From a virus, in the IMG/VR virus record IMGVR_UViG_3300032893_000208, positions 1-33,703 of that record: a stretch of 33,703 bases of DNA, one strand, 5' to 3'. The translations under genes were made by a program, and so were the position numbers. Below, one piece after another: positions 1 to 7,570 of this stretch (the stretch's first letter is position 1; each line of letters starts with the position of its first letter). The notes under the pieces are model-generated. The model made no database searches and had not been told where the DNA came from. It was given only the letters and a program-made list of their open reading frames with translations.

Positions 1-139
1 GGACCATACGGACCGTCACCTACATTACAGATAGGCGTGTCGAACCACCTGGTCGACCGCTGGCGACGCCGCGCCGACGCGGTTCATTGTCAGGGGGTTA
101 CCGGCGGCATATCGCGGCTTGACCCCATCGCCGTCTCTA

Positions 140-361
140 TCACAAATTTTCAACAAATTTAATCTTGATTTTATAGGTAGGAAATAATTTCACTTGACTG
201 AAAATTTCAATCACCGTCTGTCTGTATGCTCGGAATCGCCGCTTCCGCGGCGCTTCCTCGCGTGAACTTAGACCCTGCGCGTTAACGTTAATGGCGAGCG
301 GCTGGCTTGCCAGCCGGGACGCGAGCGCTATACCATCACGCCACCGGTCCGCCCGCGCCAT
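140..361 (-). CDS. Small basic protein of unknown function, coupled to the upstream leftward gene
   Basis: A 73-residue leftward reading frame. I do not recognise its family. Its ATG overlaps the TAA of the larger leftward gene by one base (TAATG), a classical translational-coupling junction, and this is the main reason to believe it. The middle (about residues 33-50) is rich in Arg and Lys. The C-terminal third is encoded in a patch (about 139-215) much richer in A+T than the rest of the window. No membrane segment or signal peptide is visible. The base composition change could mean the frame runs out into a regulatory region and is not a conserved protein. Bases 1-139, downstream of it, hold nothing I can identify. 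Confidence 0.35.
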   Translation of the reverse strand: MARADRWRDGIALASRLASQPLAINVNAQGLSSREEAPRKRRFRAYRQTVIEIFSQVKLFPTYKIKIKFVENL

Positions 362-1365
362 TAAGCGTTAACGAGAATGCGCGCCTCTCGATCGATCAAC
401 GTCAGGTAGTCATGGTGTGCGACGCGGTACCGCCACGGATGGTAGGTATAGGAGTCGCGCGGTCCGTAGTTGCGGCGCGCCTCGACTACCTGTTCGACGG
501 CGAGTCTGCGAATCTCGTTCGTCATCAGCCGGTCAAACTCGCTACCCGACTGTCTAAACGCCTGGTACGCCTTGATCCCCTTCGATCTACCGATGTCACA
601 TTGACTCAAGATCCAGCTCGTACAGTACGGTACGGTGTCGCGCATGACCCGCTCGACCGCGAACCAATCGGCGTTACGACCGTCATTATATAGCGACGCG
701 ATCCCTCGCCCGATCGCGACGAGATTATGGATTAATCGATCCCAGTCCTGTTGCATCGGCGCGATGCGCTGTAATAACTCGCACCAGTAGAACAGCGACG
801 GCGGCGGCGCGTCCGGACCGATCGTTCGATTGATCCGGTGGTCGTTATCGAGTACTCTCGCCGTTAATCGCGCCAGTTCGCGCGCATCCGCCTCGATCGT
901 GTCCTGCGACCGCGTCGCGCGATCGGTCCGCGGCCATGAGGTCCGCAGTCTAACGCACCGGCTCAGCAGGACCGCGTACGTATGTGTCATCAAGGCCCGC
1001 CAGCCGACTTTACTCCATACGACCGGCGCGTCGACGCGCGGTAATCGCCGCCACTCGGAGTCAACGAAGATACCGATCGCGTTCTCTGTCTTGGTCTCGT
1101 CTATCCATGACTGCAAGATCTCCTCGCAGATCTGCGTGCGCTGGATCCGCGGCACCGACAGGCTCCGCGCGATCTCATCGGCGTTACCGAAGTTGAACCA
1201 GGCGGGCCGGCAGTCGCGCGACGGGTAGTCGGTCTCGATTATGATCGACGGACCGCCGCGCCGCATCGCCGTCAGGACTATGTCTACCGCCTGCGCGTCG
1301 TTTACGCCGTACCTCGCCCTCAGGAATTCATGCAGTTCAGCCAATCTCGCCGGGTATGGATTCAT
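361..1365 (-). CDS. Leftward protein of unknown function with a possible primase/helicase-type C-terminal helical region
   Basis: A 334-residue protein read against the structural genes, so it probably belongs to a different (early or regulatory) transcription unit. I do not recognise the family. Residues about 207-253 (DRLIHNLVAIGRG, then a Gly-Arg turn, then AVERVMRDTVP) resemble the helical lid segment that follows the ATPase core in some phage primase-helicase and MoxR-like proteins, where the pattern is ARA..GR...D...V.RV..DS.P. No Walker motifs are present, so if related it would be only the C-terminal part. The start has no Shine-Dalgarno sequence, but a TATACT hexamer lies 9 nt upstream of the ATG, which would fit a nearly leaderless mRNA. 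The function is unassigned and the relationship is inference. Confidence 0.6.
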   Translation of the reverse strand: MNPYPARLAELHEFLRARYGVNDAQAVDIVLTAMRRGGPSIIIETDYPSRDCRPAWFNFGNADEIARSLSVPRIQRTQICEEILQSWIDETKTENAIGIFVDSEWRRLPRVDAPVVWSKVGWRALMTHTYAVLLSRCVRLRTSWPRTDRATRSQDTIEADARELARLTARVLDNDHRINRTIGPDAPPPSLFYWCELLQRIAPMQQDWDRLIHNLVAIGRGIASLYNDGRNADWFAVERVMRDTVPYCTSWILSQCDIGRSKGIKAYQAFRQSGSEFDRLMTNEIRRLAVEQVVEARRNYGPRDSYTYHPWRYRVAHHDYLTLIDREARILVNA

Positions 1366-1398
1366 GACTTGACAAGTATATCATACACAGGATATCTT
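1366..1398. promoter_or_regulatory. Divergent promoter region with an 11-bp palindrome
   Basis: On the plus strand TTGACA (1369-1374) is followed after 18 bases by TATCTT (1393-1398), a plausible sigma70-type promoter for the rightward genes starting at 1489. On the minus strand TATACT (complement of 1375-1380) lies 9 nt before the leftward start at 1365. Between and over them sits the perfect palindrome ACTTG-A-CAAGT (1367-1377), which covers the plus-strand -35 element and abuts the leftward start codon. A protein bound there would affect both directions. The -10 match on the plus strand is only moderate. Confidence 0.35.
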
Positions 1399-1488
1399 GA
1401 TTACGGACCGCCGCGCCGCCTCGCCGGTCTTTGATTTCGACGAGGAAGCACGCGATAGCGTGATTCCGAGTATAGAGAGGTATAGTCC

Positions 1489-1677
1489 ATGCCCGAATGG
1501 GAACGAATCGTTTATGACATGCTCGGTCTTCCCCGGCCGTCTTGGGGTCTGATCCCGGCACCGGTCCTCGCGCACCTCGAACGAATCGAGGCGTTATGCG
1601 CCGCGTCCGGCGGTCATCTCCGGTCGCGCCAGTTGATCGCGCTGGTCCTTACGATGTACGGTGCAGACATTCGTTAG
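1489..1677 (+). CDS. Small protein of unknown function
   Basis: A 62-residue protein, first gene of the rightward block. It is mainly helical in appearance, with an amphipathic middle (LAHLERIEALCAASGG) and no membrane segment. It is not recognised. The start is chosen by the ribosome binding site in TAGAGAGGTATA (1473-1484), four bases before the ATG. The identical 12-bp element in the same position precedes the next gene at 1691, which supports both starts and suggests similar translation rates. It is separated from the leftward genes by the divergent promoter region and followed closely by the next small gene. Confidence 0.6.
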   Translation: MPEWERIVYDMLGLPRPSWGLIPAPVLAHLERIEALCAASGGHLRSRQLIALVLTMYGADIR

Positions 1678-1690
1678 AGAGGTATACCCG

Positions 1691-1867
1691 ATGCTTTACA
1701 GTGTAGAACCTAAGGACTTGTTTCGAGCGGCGGCACTAAACGCGCTGCTAATCCTGCATGGTAAGGACGATTACTCTCTATCGGACATAATAGAAGATGC
1801 TGAAGCCGCGGCTGGTGAAATGATGATTATGCGCGAAGTTGACAAATCCGCGCCGGCACACAACTGA
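1691..1867 (+). CDS. Small acidic protein of unknown function
   Basis: A 58-residue, mostly helical, acidic protein (KDDYSLSDIIEDAEAAAGE). It is not recognised. A longer frame can be opened upstream at 1661, but the ATG at 1691 is preferred because it is preceded by the same TAGAGAGGTATA element (1675-1686, four bases before the ATG) that precedes the upstream gene, and because it avoids overlap with that gene. It lies in the small-gene cluster before the packaging genes. A half-match to the dispersed palindrome (TGTAGA at 1695-1700) occurs just inside its start, but the second half is degraded. Confidence 0.6.
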   Translation: MLYSVEPKDLFRAAALNALLILHGKDDYSLSDIIEDAEAAAGEMMIMREVDKSAPAHN

Positions 1868-1930
1868 ACCGATAGACGCCGCGCCGCATCTCCGCGCCGG
1901 TCCGATCGTTCGCTGTTAGACTTATCCTGT

Positions 1931-2788
1931 ATGCCACGTCAACCATCGCAACTCACCTACAACGACCTGAACGGTCTCGAAGCTCGCGAGATCTTGCTCG
2001 ACTGGTTCGCGCATCTCCTCTCCTCGCAACCGCTTCTCCAGCAACACCTTACGTTACCTAAAGCCTGTATCCGCCTGTCCATCGACGTCTCGATCGACAT
2101 GTACACCGGCGGTACCGTCCCGGTCTCATCTCCGCCCGAAACGGTCACGATCACCGGCGGCGTCGCGTTAAATAACGATGTCGCGGTCGTCGGCGGCGTT
2201 ACCGGTCTGGTTGCGTCGACGGCGTCCGCGCCGGAGACGCAACATACCACGTTATCGGCGGTCGTCAATGCCGCGCCGATCCCCGGCGGTAATCCTCCGG
2301 ACCAGATCCGCGAACAACATAATCTACCCGTCCCGCGCCCGGCCTACGGACCTCGCGAGACCGGATCTCATGCCTTCCTCGCCGACGTTATCGATCAAAC
2401 GAACGCTCGTCGCGCCGACGCGTGTCGCGCCGACGCTGATTCCTCCGCCGGCGGTCGTCAAGGTATCGTCGCCGACGGTTACAAGTTCGCCGACGAGCCG
2501 GCGCTACCAGTCGAGCCCGCCGGTAATCTCGAACAGGTCATTCCGGTCGACCGCGGCGCGATCGAGATCGACCGTACCGGCGCTGGCCGTATGCGCCAAG
2601 GCGACATGGTCGTCACAGCCGGGAAACATATCGCCTCGGCCAAGACCGCCGGCGACCAGCGCGGCGCCGCCTACGGCTCCGTCGCCTCTACGTACGACGC
2701 CGGTCCCGCCGGTCTTGCGCAACCCGGCCGGTCCGGCGGACTGTATTCCGACGGCCGTACCAAGATCGCATTTGGCAATAAACGTTAA
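1931..2788 (+). CDS. Protein of unknown function, Gly/Ala/Asp-rich, low-complexity C-terminal half
   Basis: A 285-residue protein that I do not recognise. The N-terminal 50 residues look helical (LEAREILLDWFAHLLSSQPLLQQHL), followed by a short beta-rich stretch (about residues 55-95, including GGVALNNDVAVVGGVTG) and a long Ala/Gly/Asp-rich region. A competing frame at 2178-2804 is Arg/Pro/Ser-rich in the manner of a shadow frame, so this one is preferred. There is no Shine-Dalgarno sequence. TAGACT lies 8 nt before the ATG, the same spacing of a -10-like hexamer seen at the starts at 5239 and 7571. The next gene follows after 19 bases. Confidence 0.55.
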   Translation: MPRQPSQLTYNDLNGLEAREILLDWFAHLLSSQPLLQQHLTLPKACIRLSIDVSIDMYTGGTVPVSSPPETVTITGGVALNNDVAVVGGVTGLVASTASAPETQHTTLSAVVNAAPIPGGNPPDQIREQHNLPVPRPAYGPRETGSHAFLADVIDQTNARRADACRADADSSAGGRQGIVADGYKFADEPALPVEPAGNLEQVIPVDRGAIEIDRTGAGRMRQGDMVVTAGKHIASAKTAGDQRGAAYGSVASTYDAGPAGLAQPGRSGGLYSDGRTKIAFGNKR

Positions 2789-2807
2789 AAGTTACGAGGT
2801 ATGAATA

Positions 2808-2990
2808 ATGCGCGATAAAGTGGTGGAATTTCGCTTTGCGACGGGCGGTGAAGTCTGTATTATGCGCGTGTCGTCTATGCTCTGTCTATTCCCTACGACG
2901 CGTGAAATCCGCACGATAGAAAACGGGTGGACAGTACAAGTCTGTGAGGAAGACTGGTTGAAAGTTGTAACTGCCTTTTTACCGGTCTAG
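2808..2990 (+). CDS. Small protein of unknown function
   Basis: A 60-residue protein, probably a small beta-rich domain (VVEFRFATGGEVCIMRV, ending WLKVVTAFLPV). It has no signal peptide. The start is supported by a GAGGT ribosome binding site at about 2797-2801. It is not recognised; it sits in the run of small rightward genes ahead of the terminase and may be expressed with them. Confidence 0.6.
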   Translation: MRDKVVEFRFATGGEVCIMRVSSMLCLFPTTREIRTIENGWTVQVCEEDWLKVVTAFLPV

Positions 2991-3020
2991 CTAAATCTTG
3001 ATCTAAAAGGAGAATAGTCT

Positions 3021-3572
3021 GTGAACATTCAATCACCTGCTTCAGCTTTACCGCCGCCGGTACAACTCGAAACCGGCACGATCGTTACGCTCCGGATGCG
3101 CGGTCATTCCCGCACCAACGGCGAAGAGTATTTCTCGCCGGCGATCGTACTCAAACAGTACGATAACCTGACCGGCGACCTAGAAGTCCTGATTTGGGAT
3201 TCGACCGCCGGTACACACTTCAACTCCGCCTACCCGTCGCGAGAAGTATCTTCCCGCGGCGACGGCGCGACGCGCGAACTGTACATGTCACGTTCGAATA
3301 TCGGCGCCATCCTGTTCTCGCCGTCGAAGTTCAACCAGATCACCGACGATCTCGCGGAACTGCAAGATCAGGCGCTGAAGATCATCGCGGAGTTGCAGGC
3401 GCAGAACCTTCAGCTACGCCGCGACCTGACATCTCTTATGTCTGATGTCGAGACGCTGAAGGCATGTATCGAGCCGCCGACGACCGCCGCCGGTAAGGCA
3501 CCGGACGCGCCGTTACCGCCGCCGCTCAAACCGCCGACGCCGGCGCCATCGTCGCCCGCATCGCGTAAGTAA
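3021..3572 (+). CDS. Coiled-coil protein with proline-rich tail, unknown function
   Basis: A 183-residue protein with three visible parts. Residues 15-105 look like a beta-rich globular domain opening with VQLETGTIVTLRMRG. Residues about 108-150 form a strong heptad-type coiled coil (DLAELQDQALKIIAELQ and following). Residues 151-183 form a Pro/Ala/Lys tail that is probably disordered. It starts at GTG, chosen because AAAAGGAG ends 8 bases upstream and no ATG is placed as well. The N-terminal part could be a small barrel such as those of DNA-tracking or adaptor proteins, but that is a guess. It probably oligomerises through the coiled coil. Confidence 0.65.
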   Translation: MNIQSPASALPPPVQLETGTIVTLRMRGHSRTNGEEYFSPAIVLKQYDNLTGDLEVLIWDSTAGTHFNSAYPSREVSSRGDGATRELYMSRSNIGAILFSPSKFNQITDDLAELQDQALKIIAELQAQNLQLRRDLTSLMSDVETLKACIEPPTTAAGKAPDAPLPPPLKPPTPAPSSPASRK

Positions 3573-3582
3573 AGGAAATCCC

Positions 3583-3771
3583 TTGACTTTCAACCAAATG
3601 GCCTGGCTATTTAACACACCGTTCTGGCGTTCTCTCCTGTGGTGTATCAGGACCGGTAACGTCCACCGCTTCCTGGAGCTGCGCCGCATTCATCTATCGA
3701 TGCGTGCGGCGTTACGCGCCAAGGGCGTCGATCCGGTAAGCGGGCGCTACTCGTCGAGGTTAGGATCATGA
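3583..3771 (+). CDS. Small basic protein of unknown function, TTG start
   Basis: A 62-residue basic protein with an aromatic, hydrophobic N-terminus (MAWLFNTPFWRSLLWCI) that could be a short membrane-associated or interfacial helix, followed by an Arg-rich helix. It starts with TTG at 3583 behind AAAGGAAAT. The internal ATG at 3598 is an alternative that would leave the same hydrophobic segment. The stop codon overlaps the start of the next gene (ATGA at 3768-3771), so the two are translationally coupled. It is not recognised. A small membrane peptide is possible, but one hydrophobic stretch with three charged residues does not prove it. Confidence 0.55.
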   Translation: MTFNQMAWLFNTPFWRSLLWCIRTGNVHRFLELRRIHLSMRAALRAKGVDPVSGRYSSRLGS

Positions 3772-4232
3772 GCCTGATCTCCGTCCTCGCCGACCTGTCC
3801 GGCCTGACCGCCGAACTGCGCGAGATCCGGCTTGTCATGTCCCGCGTCGCGGACGCGCTCGACCGGATCGCGCCCGCGCCACTGCCATTACCGTCTACGT
3901 CCGGATCCGACTCGCCGGACCTCCCGGACCTGCCGTCCTACGGTATCGCCGAGTCTCCCGAAGAGTACCAGGCGCGTACGTCCGCCGAAGCGTCGCTCGC
4001 CGTCTCGCTTGGTTTCGCTCCCTGGTCTCCGGCGTTCCAGGAAATCATTACGCAGTTCCGCGCCGATCTCATGAAGTCTAAATTGGTGATAAATGAAGAA
4101 GGAAAGCAAGTCGAAACCCCCGGTCTCAGCGAAGACGAAGCGCACGCGGTCATCCGCGAAGCCTTCCAGATCGCCAAAGCGGAAGCGAACGTCTACCGCG
4201 TCAAAGGTGCGAGCGGCGGCACCGGCGCTTGA
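3768..4232 (+). CDS. Unknown protein upstream of the packaging genes
   Basis: A 154-residue protein. The N-terminal 40 residues form an amphipathic helix or short coiled coil (LSGLTAELREIRLVMSRVADALDRI), then comes a Pro/Ser linker (42-65) and a C-terminal helical domain (about 70-145). It is coupled to the preceding gene by ATGA. The last 140 bases also encode, in the +1 frame, the N-terminus of the probable small terminase. It is not recognised. Position and helical content would suit a packaging accessory protein, but nothing in the sequence shows that. Confidence 0.6.
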   Translation: MSLISVLADLSGLTAELREIRLVMSRVADALDRIAPAPLPLPSTSGSDSPDLPDLPSYGIAESPEEYQARTSAEASLAVSLGFAPWSPAFQEIITQFRADLMKSKLVINEEGKQVETPGLSEDEAHAVIREAFQIAKAEANVYRVKGASGGTGA

Positions 4233-5028
4233 TCCGCCGCTTGATACGCAGAACCCCCGGCCGGCGGAGCTATCCTTACCGCCGGCGCCGGTCCGCCTAT
4301 CCTCCGACGGCGCGTCAGACTCCACTGAACCGCTCGCTACTGTCCGCGCCGCCGGTCCGCCGGTCGTGTTCGGCGATACGCCTCTCGCTATCGCCTTCCG
4401 GTTTGTAGAGCCTACATGGCGCAATTACATCATGTACGTCGATCTGGAGGCGCGCACCGGGAACCTGGACGCCGCGCGCTACCTCGCCACCTGGAAAGCT
4501 CTTCCGCCCGTGGAGCGGCGCTCCCACGTTCCCGAACAGATCTGTGAATTGGCGTCCGTCGCCGCGGCGGACCTGGTCTCCTGGGTCTCGCGCCAAGTCT
4601 GGCAGGAAGGCTCAGCCGCCGCGTCGATGTGCATGTCGTTCATGCGTGCGCGCGTCATCGCCAAGACGGCCGAGTTCGCCATGGACTCGCCCGACAATTA
4701 CAAGCACGCGGAGTTGTTCGCCAAGACCGCCGGTTTACTGCCTGTGTCCGGCGCCGCCGGTGGCCGCGGCGGCGGTTCACCGATCACAATCTTCAATGCT
4801 CCGGTCGCGTCTAGCGGCTCCGTCGCCCTGTCCGGCTCCCGCTCCGAATCATCTCCCGTCGCCGCGTCCGGCCTGCGCGCCATGGACGAAGAGATCGTCG
4901 AACTATCTAAGATCATGCAGGGAACTGACGATGTAGACTTAACGCCCGTGCCTAAATGCGCGGCGGAATTACTCGATAACGAGGAAGATGATGATGAATC
5001 AGACGATGAAGACGATACCGGCGAATGA
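4093..5028 (+). CDS. Probable terminase small subunit
   Basis: A 311-residue protein directly upstream of the large terminase, with one small gene between them. It has a Lys/Ser/Arg-rich N-terminus (residues 1-40), a helical core (about 107-220, from EPTWRNYIMY to KTAGLLPVSG), a Ser/Ala linker and a very acidic tail (DDDESDDEDD). The core, with helices ending in a KTAGLLP-type motif before a disordered segment, resembles small terminases of environmental phages as I know them. That and the gene order are the basis of the call. The start at 4093 is supported by GGTGAT (4085-4090), which fits the anti-Shine-Dalgarno sequence at suitable spacing; this makes the first 140 bases dual-coding with the preceding gene. 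A GTG at 4207 is the alternative start. A near-copy of the dispersed palindrome lies at 4404-4416. Confidence 0.5.
   Translation: MKKESKSKPPVSAKTKRTRSSAKPSRSPKRKRTSTASKVRAAAPALDPPLDTQNPRPAELSLPPAPVRLSSDGASDSTEPLATVRAAGPPVVFGDTPLAIAFRFVEPTWRNYIMYVDLEARTGNLDAARYLATWKALPPVERRSHVPEQICELASVAAADLVSWVSRQVWQEGSAAASMCMSFMRARVIAKTAEFAMDSPDNYKHAELFAKTAGLLPVSGAAGGRGGGSPITIFNAPVASSGSVALSGSRSESSPVAASGLRAMDEEIVELSKIMQGTDDVDLTPVPKCAAELLDNEEDDDESDDEDDTGE
4404..4416. promoter_or_regulatory. Dispersed palindrome, variant copy (one mismatch)
   Basis: TGTAGA-G-CCTACA differs at one position from the TGTAGA-N-TCTACA consensus found exactly at five other places. It lies inside the probable small terminase gene and is read there as Val-Glu-Pro-Thr, in the same frame as the other intragenic copies. 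Confidence 0.4.
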
Positions 5029-5227
5029 CCCGGTCCGTGCGCATAGGTCCGCCGTCGAGGCGTATCAAGACATCGCGCATGTCGCCACGTCCTGTTACCC
5101 GGAGCTGACCGACGCCGCGCGGGAGGCGTACGAGATCTTGCCGATGTTGATCGACGATTGTCAGCGCACGTTTGAGGCTATTCCGCCGGACCTGAGACCG
5201 TTACATTACCTATCTGTCCGCCGCTAA
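4988..5227 (+). CDS. Small protein of unknown function between terminase genes
   Basis: A 79-residue, mainly helical protein (VRAHRSAVEAYQDIAHVA and following). It overlaps the end of the probable small terminase gene. Three in-frame ATGs stand in a row (4988, 4991, 4994); the third has the best spacing from GAGGAAG (4981-4987), giving 77 residues. Its stop codon supplies the first bases of a TAAAAT hexamer that may serve as the -10 element for the large terminase gene. It is not recognised; a role in packaging is only suggested by position. Confidence 0.55.
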   Translation: MMMNQTMKTIPANDPVRAHRSAVEAYQDIAHVATSCYPELTDAAREAYEILPMLIDDCQRTFEAIPPDLRPLHYLSVRR

Positions 5228-5230
5228 AAT
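5201..5230 (+). promoter_or_regulatory. Candidate promoter for a leaderless terminase mRNA
   Basis: TAAAAT (5225-5230) ends 8 nt before the ATG of the large terminase gene, and TTACAT (5201-5206) stands 18 bases upstream of it. No Shine-Dalgarno sequence precedes the ATG. The spacing matches that at 7571. The -35 match is weak. Confidence 0.3.
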
Positions 5231-5238
5231 CGAATCCT

Positions 5239-7536
5239 ATGTACTCGCAGCGTATCATCACCCGCGATATCGACCGCTGGCTAGCCCATCCATCGAACCA
5301 TGGCGTTAAACTCGTCCCCGCCTCGAAGCTTGAGTTCGCCCGCGCCGTCTCTCACCTCGATACGCTCGTTGAGCACGATATCGAAACCGGCCGCCTGATC
5401 CCAACGCGCAAGGTAACTCCGGACGGCCGCCAAGTCTTCAATTCCACTACCGGTCAACCTATCCTGACCTGGCAGGACACTTTAACCGAAGACGAGCGCC
5501 TTTGGATCAGATATCAACGCGTCCTGTGCGCGATGGATTTCTGGTACTGGGTGGAGCGCGCCGCCTGGATCAAGGACACGGACAACCGCACCGTGCGTAT
5601 GCAGCTATGGGACAGTCAAAAGATATTTCTCGAAATCGTCGCCGAAATGGAAGACTCGGAAATCGCGATCTTCCTCATAATCCTGAAGGCCCGGCAGCTC
5701 GGCATCTCTCGTATTATTACTTTGATCCTGTTGCACCGGGTGGTGTTCGATTCAAACATCAACGCGTACCTAGCATCTTCGACCGAGAAGAAGACGCTGA
5801 AGCTGTTCAAGCTGATATCTTTCGTGCTTGTTCGGATGCCTTACTGGATGCAACCGGGGTCGTCTCAACCGGGGAAGCTTGGCAAGGTCGACCAGGCCGG
5901 TAAACTACTGGAGTTCTTCAATGGATCAGCAATCACGATGGAACATGGCCAGCAGTCGAGCGGTATGGCTAGGGGAGATTCGCCTAATGTGGTTCATCTT
6001 TCGGAACTGGCCGAATTTGAGAACCTTACTTCACTTGTTGATAGCGCTTTGCTCCGTGGTATGCATCCGTCGCCGCGTGCGTTCCTAGCCTTAGAAGGCA
6101 CGGCGGAAGGCATCAACAACCCCTGGCACAACAAATGGGAGACGTCCAAGTCCGAATGGCCGCAGCACAAAGGCCGGCTCCGCCCGTTGTTCCTCCCCTG
6201 GTTCGTCGGCGGGCTATACCCGAAACCGGTAGATCTCCTGTCTCGTCCGGTTCCGCCGGACTACTCTACATCGATGGCGCCGTGGGCACTGGCGCACGCG
6301 CGCATGGCCGAGACCTACGTTCGCTCTTCGGACTACCTGTCCAAGTTCCTCGGCTCTAACTGGTCGATGCCGATCGAGCAAATCTGGTACTACGAATGCG
6401 AACGCGATTCGGCGATCAAGGAGAACCGTCTGAACGCCTTCTTACAGGAGATGCCGGCGACCGACGACGAGGCGTTCCAGTCCTCGAACATCACCGTGTT
6501 CGACGTCGATACGATCAATTTCTACCGGACCAATACTCACGCGCAACCTCTCTACGGCGTCTTCGGTCTACGTGGTCCGGCTGAATTCGTCTCTCCCCGT
6601 CTTCAACCATCGGAATCTCTTATCAATCACGATCTTGCGCCAATCCAGATCGTCGCCGACGCCGGCGGCGGCGTCACCATTCCTTTCGAACTAGTACCGA
6701 TCAAGTTCGACGGATGGTCGCTAGAAGGCGATTCCGCGAAAGGATCGATCGACAAAATCTACGTCTGGGAGCCGCCGATCGAAGGGTTCGAATACGGCTT
6801 CGGCTGCGACACCGGCGACGGTATCGATAAAGACCGCACCTGTATCGAAGGCGTCCGCAAATACAGCCTAGAAGGTCCTACGAAGCAAGTTCTCGAATAC
6901 TCTTCCGGTCACATGAACGCCTTGGACGCCTGGCCGTTTCTGCTCGCCCTTGGCACGTGGTACAGCGTACCAGACCGTCACGGTAACGTTCGTCAGCCGC
7001 GTATGGCGATCGAATGCAAAGGCCATGGTGACCTGGTCCAGAACGTCTTGCGCCTGATGAACTGGACGAACTTCCATATGTGGAACGACCGTAAGATCGA
7101 TGACCGCCGCGTCAACCTCGCCGGCGCAAACAAGATGGGCGTGTTCACGAACTTCTTCTTCCGGCGCGCGATGATCGAAATGATCGTCAAAGCCTTGCGC
7201 GATGGCGAAATCGAGATCTGCTCGCCGTTCTTCGTTAAAGAGATGCAGAGTCTTGAAGGCGACGAGTTCGCACAGGAACTACGCGCCGGCTACGGCGGTC
7301 ATGACGACCGGATCATGGCGGTCGGCTTCGTCTTATCCTCTCTGTACAAATGGGACCCGAACTATTGGCGCGCGGCGAAAGTCCTCGCGTATTCCGGCCG
7401 CAACCCGGCGCACGCGGCGTACGATCGCTCGATCCTGTTACCGTCAGGCAGCCCCGCCGCATCCGACCCCCGGCGCGCCGCGCTATCCGGTCAATACGGA
7501 CGCTGGTGCTATGGCGAACAGGAAGCTACGAGTTGA
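5239..7536 (+). CDS. terL: Terminase large subunit (packaging ATPase and nuclease)
   Basis: A 765-residue DNA-packaging motor. In the ATPase domain, a Walker A-like segment (KARQLGISR, residues 150-158) follows a hydrophobic strand, as in terminases with a deviant P-loop, and the Walker B region is VVHLSELAEF (251-260) with E256/E259 as candidate catalytic carboxylates. The RNase H-like nuclease domain shows GCDTGDGIDKD (D524), AIEC (E592) and GGHDDR (D689/D690), the expected three acidic positions. The length exceeds the usual 450-650 residues; an insertion of beta-rich sequence between the two domains (about 430-510) accounts for much of it. There is no ribosome binding site, and a -10-like TAAAAT lies 8 nt upstream. 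The gene order, terminase followed by portal and capsid, supports the call. Confidence 0.93.
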   Translation: MYSQRIITRDIDRWLAHPSNHGVKLVPASKLEFARAVSHLDTLVEHDIETGRLIPTRKVTPDGRQVFNSTTGQPILTWQDTLTEDERLWIRYQRVLCAMDFWYWVERAAWIKDTDNRTVRMQLWDSQKIFLEIVAEMEDSEIAIFLIILKARQLGISRIITLILLHRVVFDSNINAYLASSTEKKTLKLFKLISFVLVRMPYWMQPGSSQPGKLGKVDQAGKLLEFFNGSAITMEHGQQSSGMARGDSPNVVHLSELAEFENLTSLVDSALLRGMHPSPRAFLALEGTAEGINNPWHNKWETSKSEWPQHKGRLRPLFLPWFVGGLYPKPVDLLSRPVPPDYSTSMAPWALAHARMAETYVRSSDYLSKFLGSNWSMPIEQIWYYECERDSAIKENRLNAFLQEMPATDDEAFQSSNITVFDVDTINFYRTNTHAQPLYGVFGLRGPAEFVSPRLQPSESLINHDLAPIQIVADAGGGVTIPFELVPIKFDGWSLEGDSAKGSIDKIYVWEPPIEGFEYGFGCDTGDGIDKDRTCIEGVRKYSLEGPTKQVLEYSSGHMNALDAWPFLLALGTWYSVPDRHGNVRQPRMAIECKGHGDLVQNVLRLMNWTNFHMWNDRKIDDRRVNLAGANKMGVFTNFFFRRAMIEMIVKALRDGEIEICSPFFVKEMQSLEGDEFAQELRAGYGGHDDRIMAVGFVLSSLYKWDPNYWRAAKVLAYSGRNPAHAAYDRSILLPSGSPAASDPRRAALSGQYGRWCYGEQEATS

Positions 7537-7562
7537 TATTATCTACTTGTACCGTCTATAAT
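7533..7562 (+). promoter_or_regulatory. Sigma70-type promoter, probably leaderless
   Basis: TTGATA (7533-7538), 18-base spacer, TATAAT (7557-7562): five and six matches to the consensus. The predicted transcription start (about 7569-7571) coincides with the ATG at 7571, which has no Shine-Dalgarno sequence, so the transcript would be leaderless. It lies at the very end of the terminase gene and would drive the accessory genes and possibly the portal. Confidence 0.6.
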
Positions 7563-7570
7563 CACCACGT

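Noticed and set aside
290-361. tRNA-like sequence on the minus strand (GATGGTATAGCGC resembling a D-arm, followed by a GC-rich hairpin)
   Set aside because: No matching anticodon stem, T-arm or acceptor stem can be drawn; the hairpin has a 4-base loop.
307-1228. Plus-strand frames at 307-693 and 830-1228
   Set aside because: They lie opposite the longer leftward gene, have no ribosome binding sites and are Arg/Ser-rich in the manner of antisense shadows.
1848-1853. TTGACA word near the end of a small gene
   Set aside because: No -10 element at suitable spacing; G+C-rich sequence follows.
2178-2804. 208-residue frame overlapping the gene at 1931
   Set aside because: Extremely Arg/Pro/Ser-rich composition typical of a shifted frame in G+C-rich DNA; no ribosome binding site.
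3888-4424. 178-residue minus-strand frame
   Set aside because: Opposite two coding frames with better starts and coupling; its composition fits an antisense shadow.
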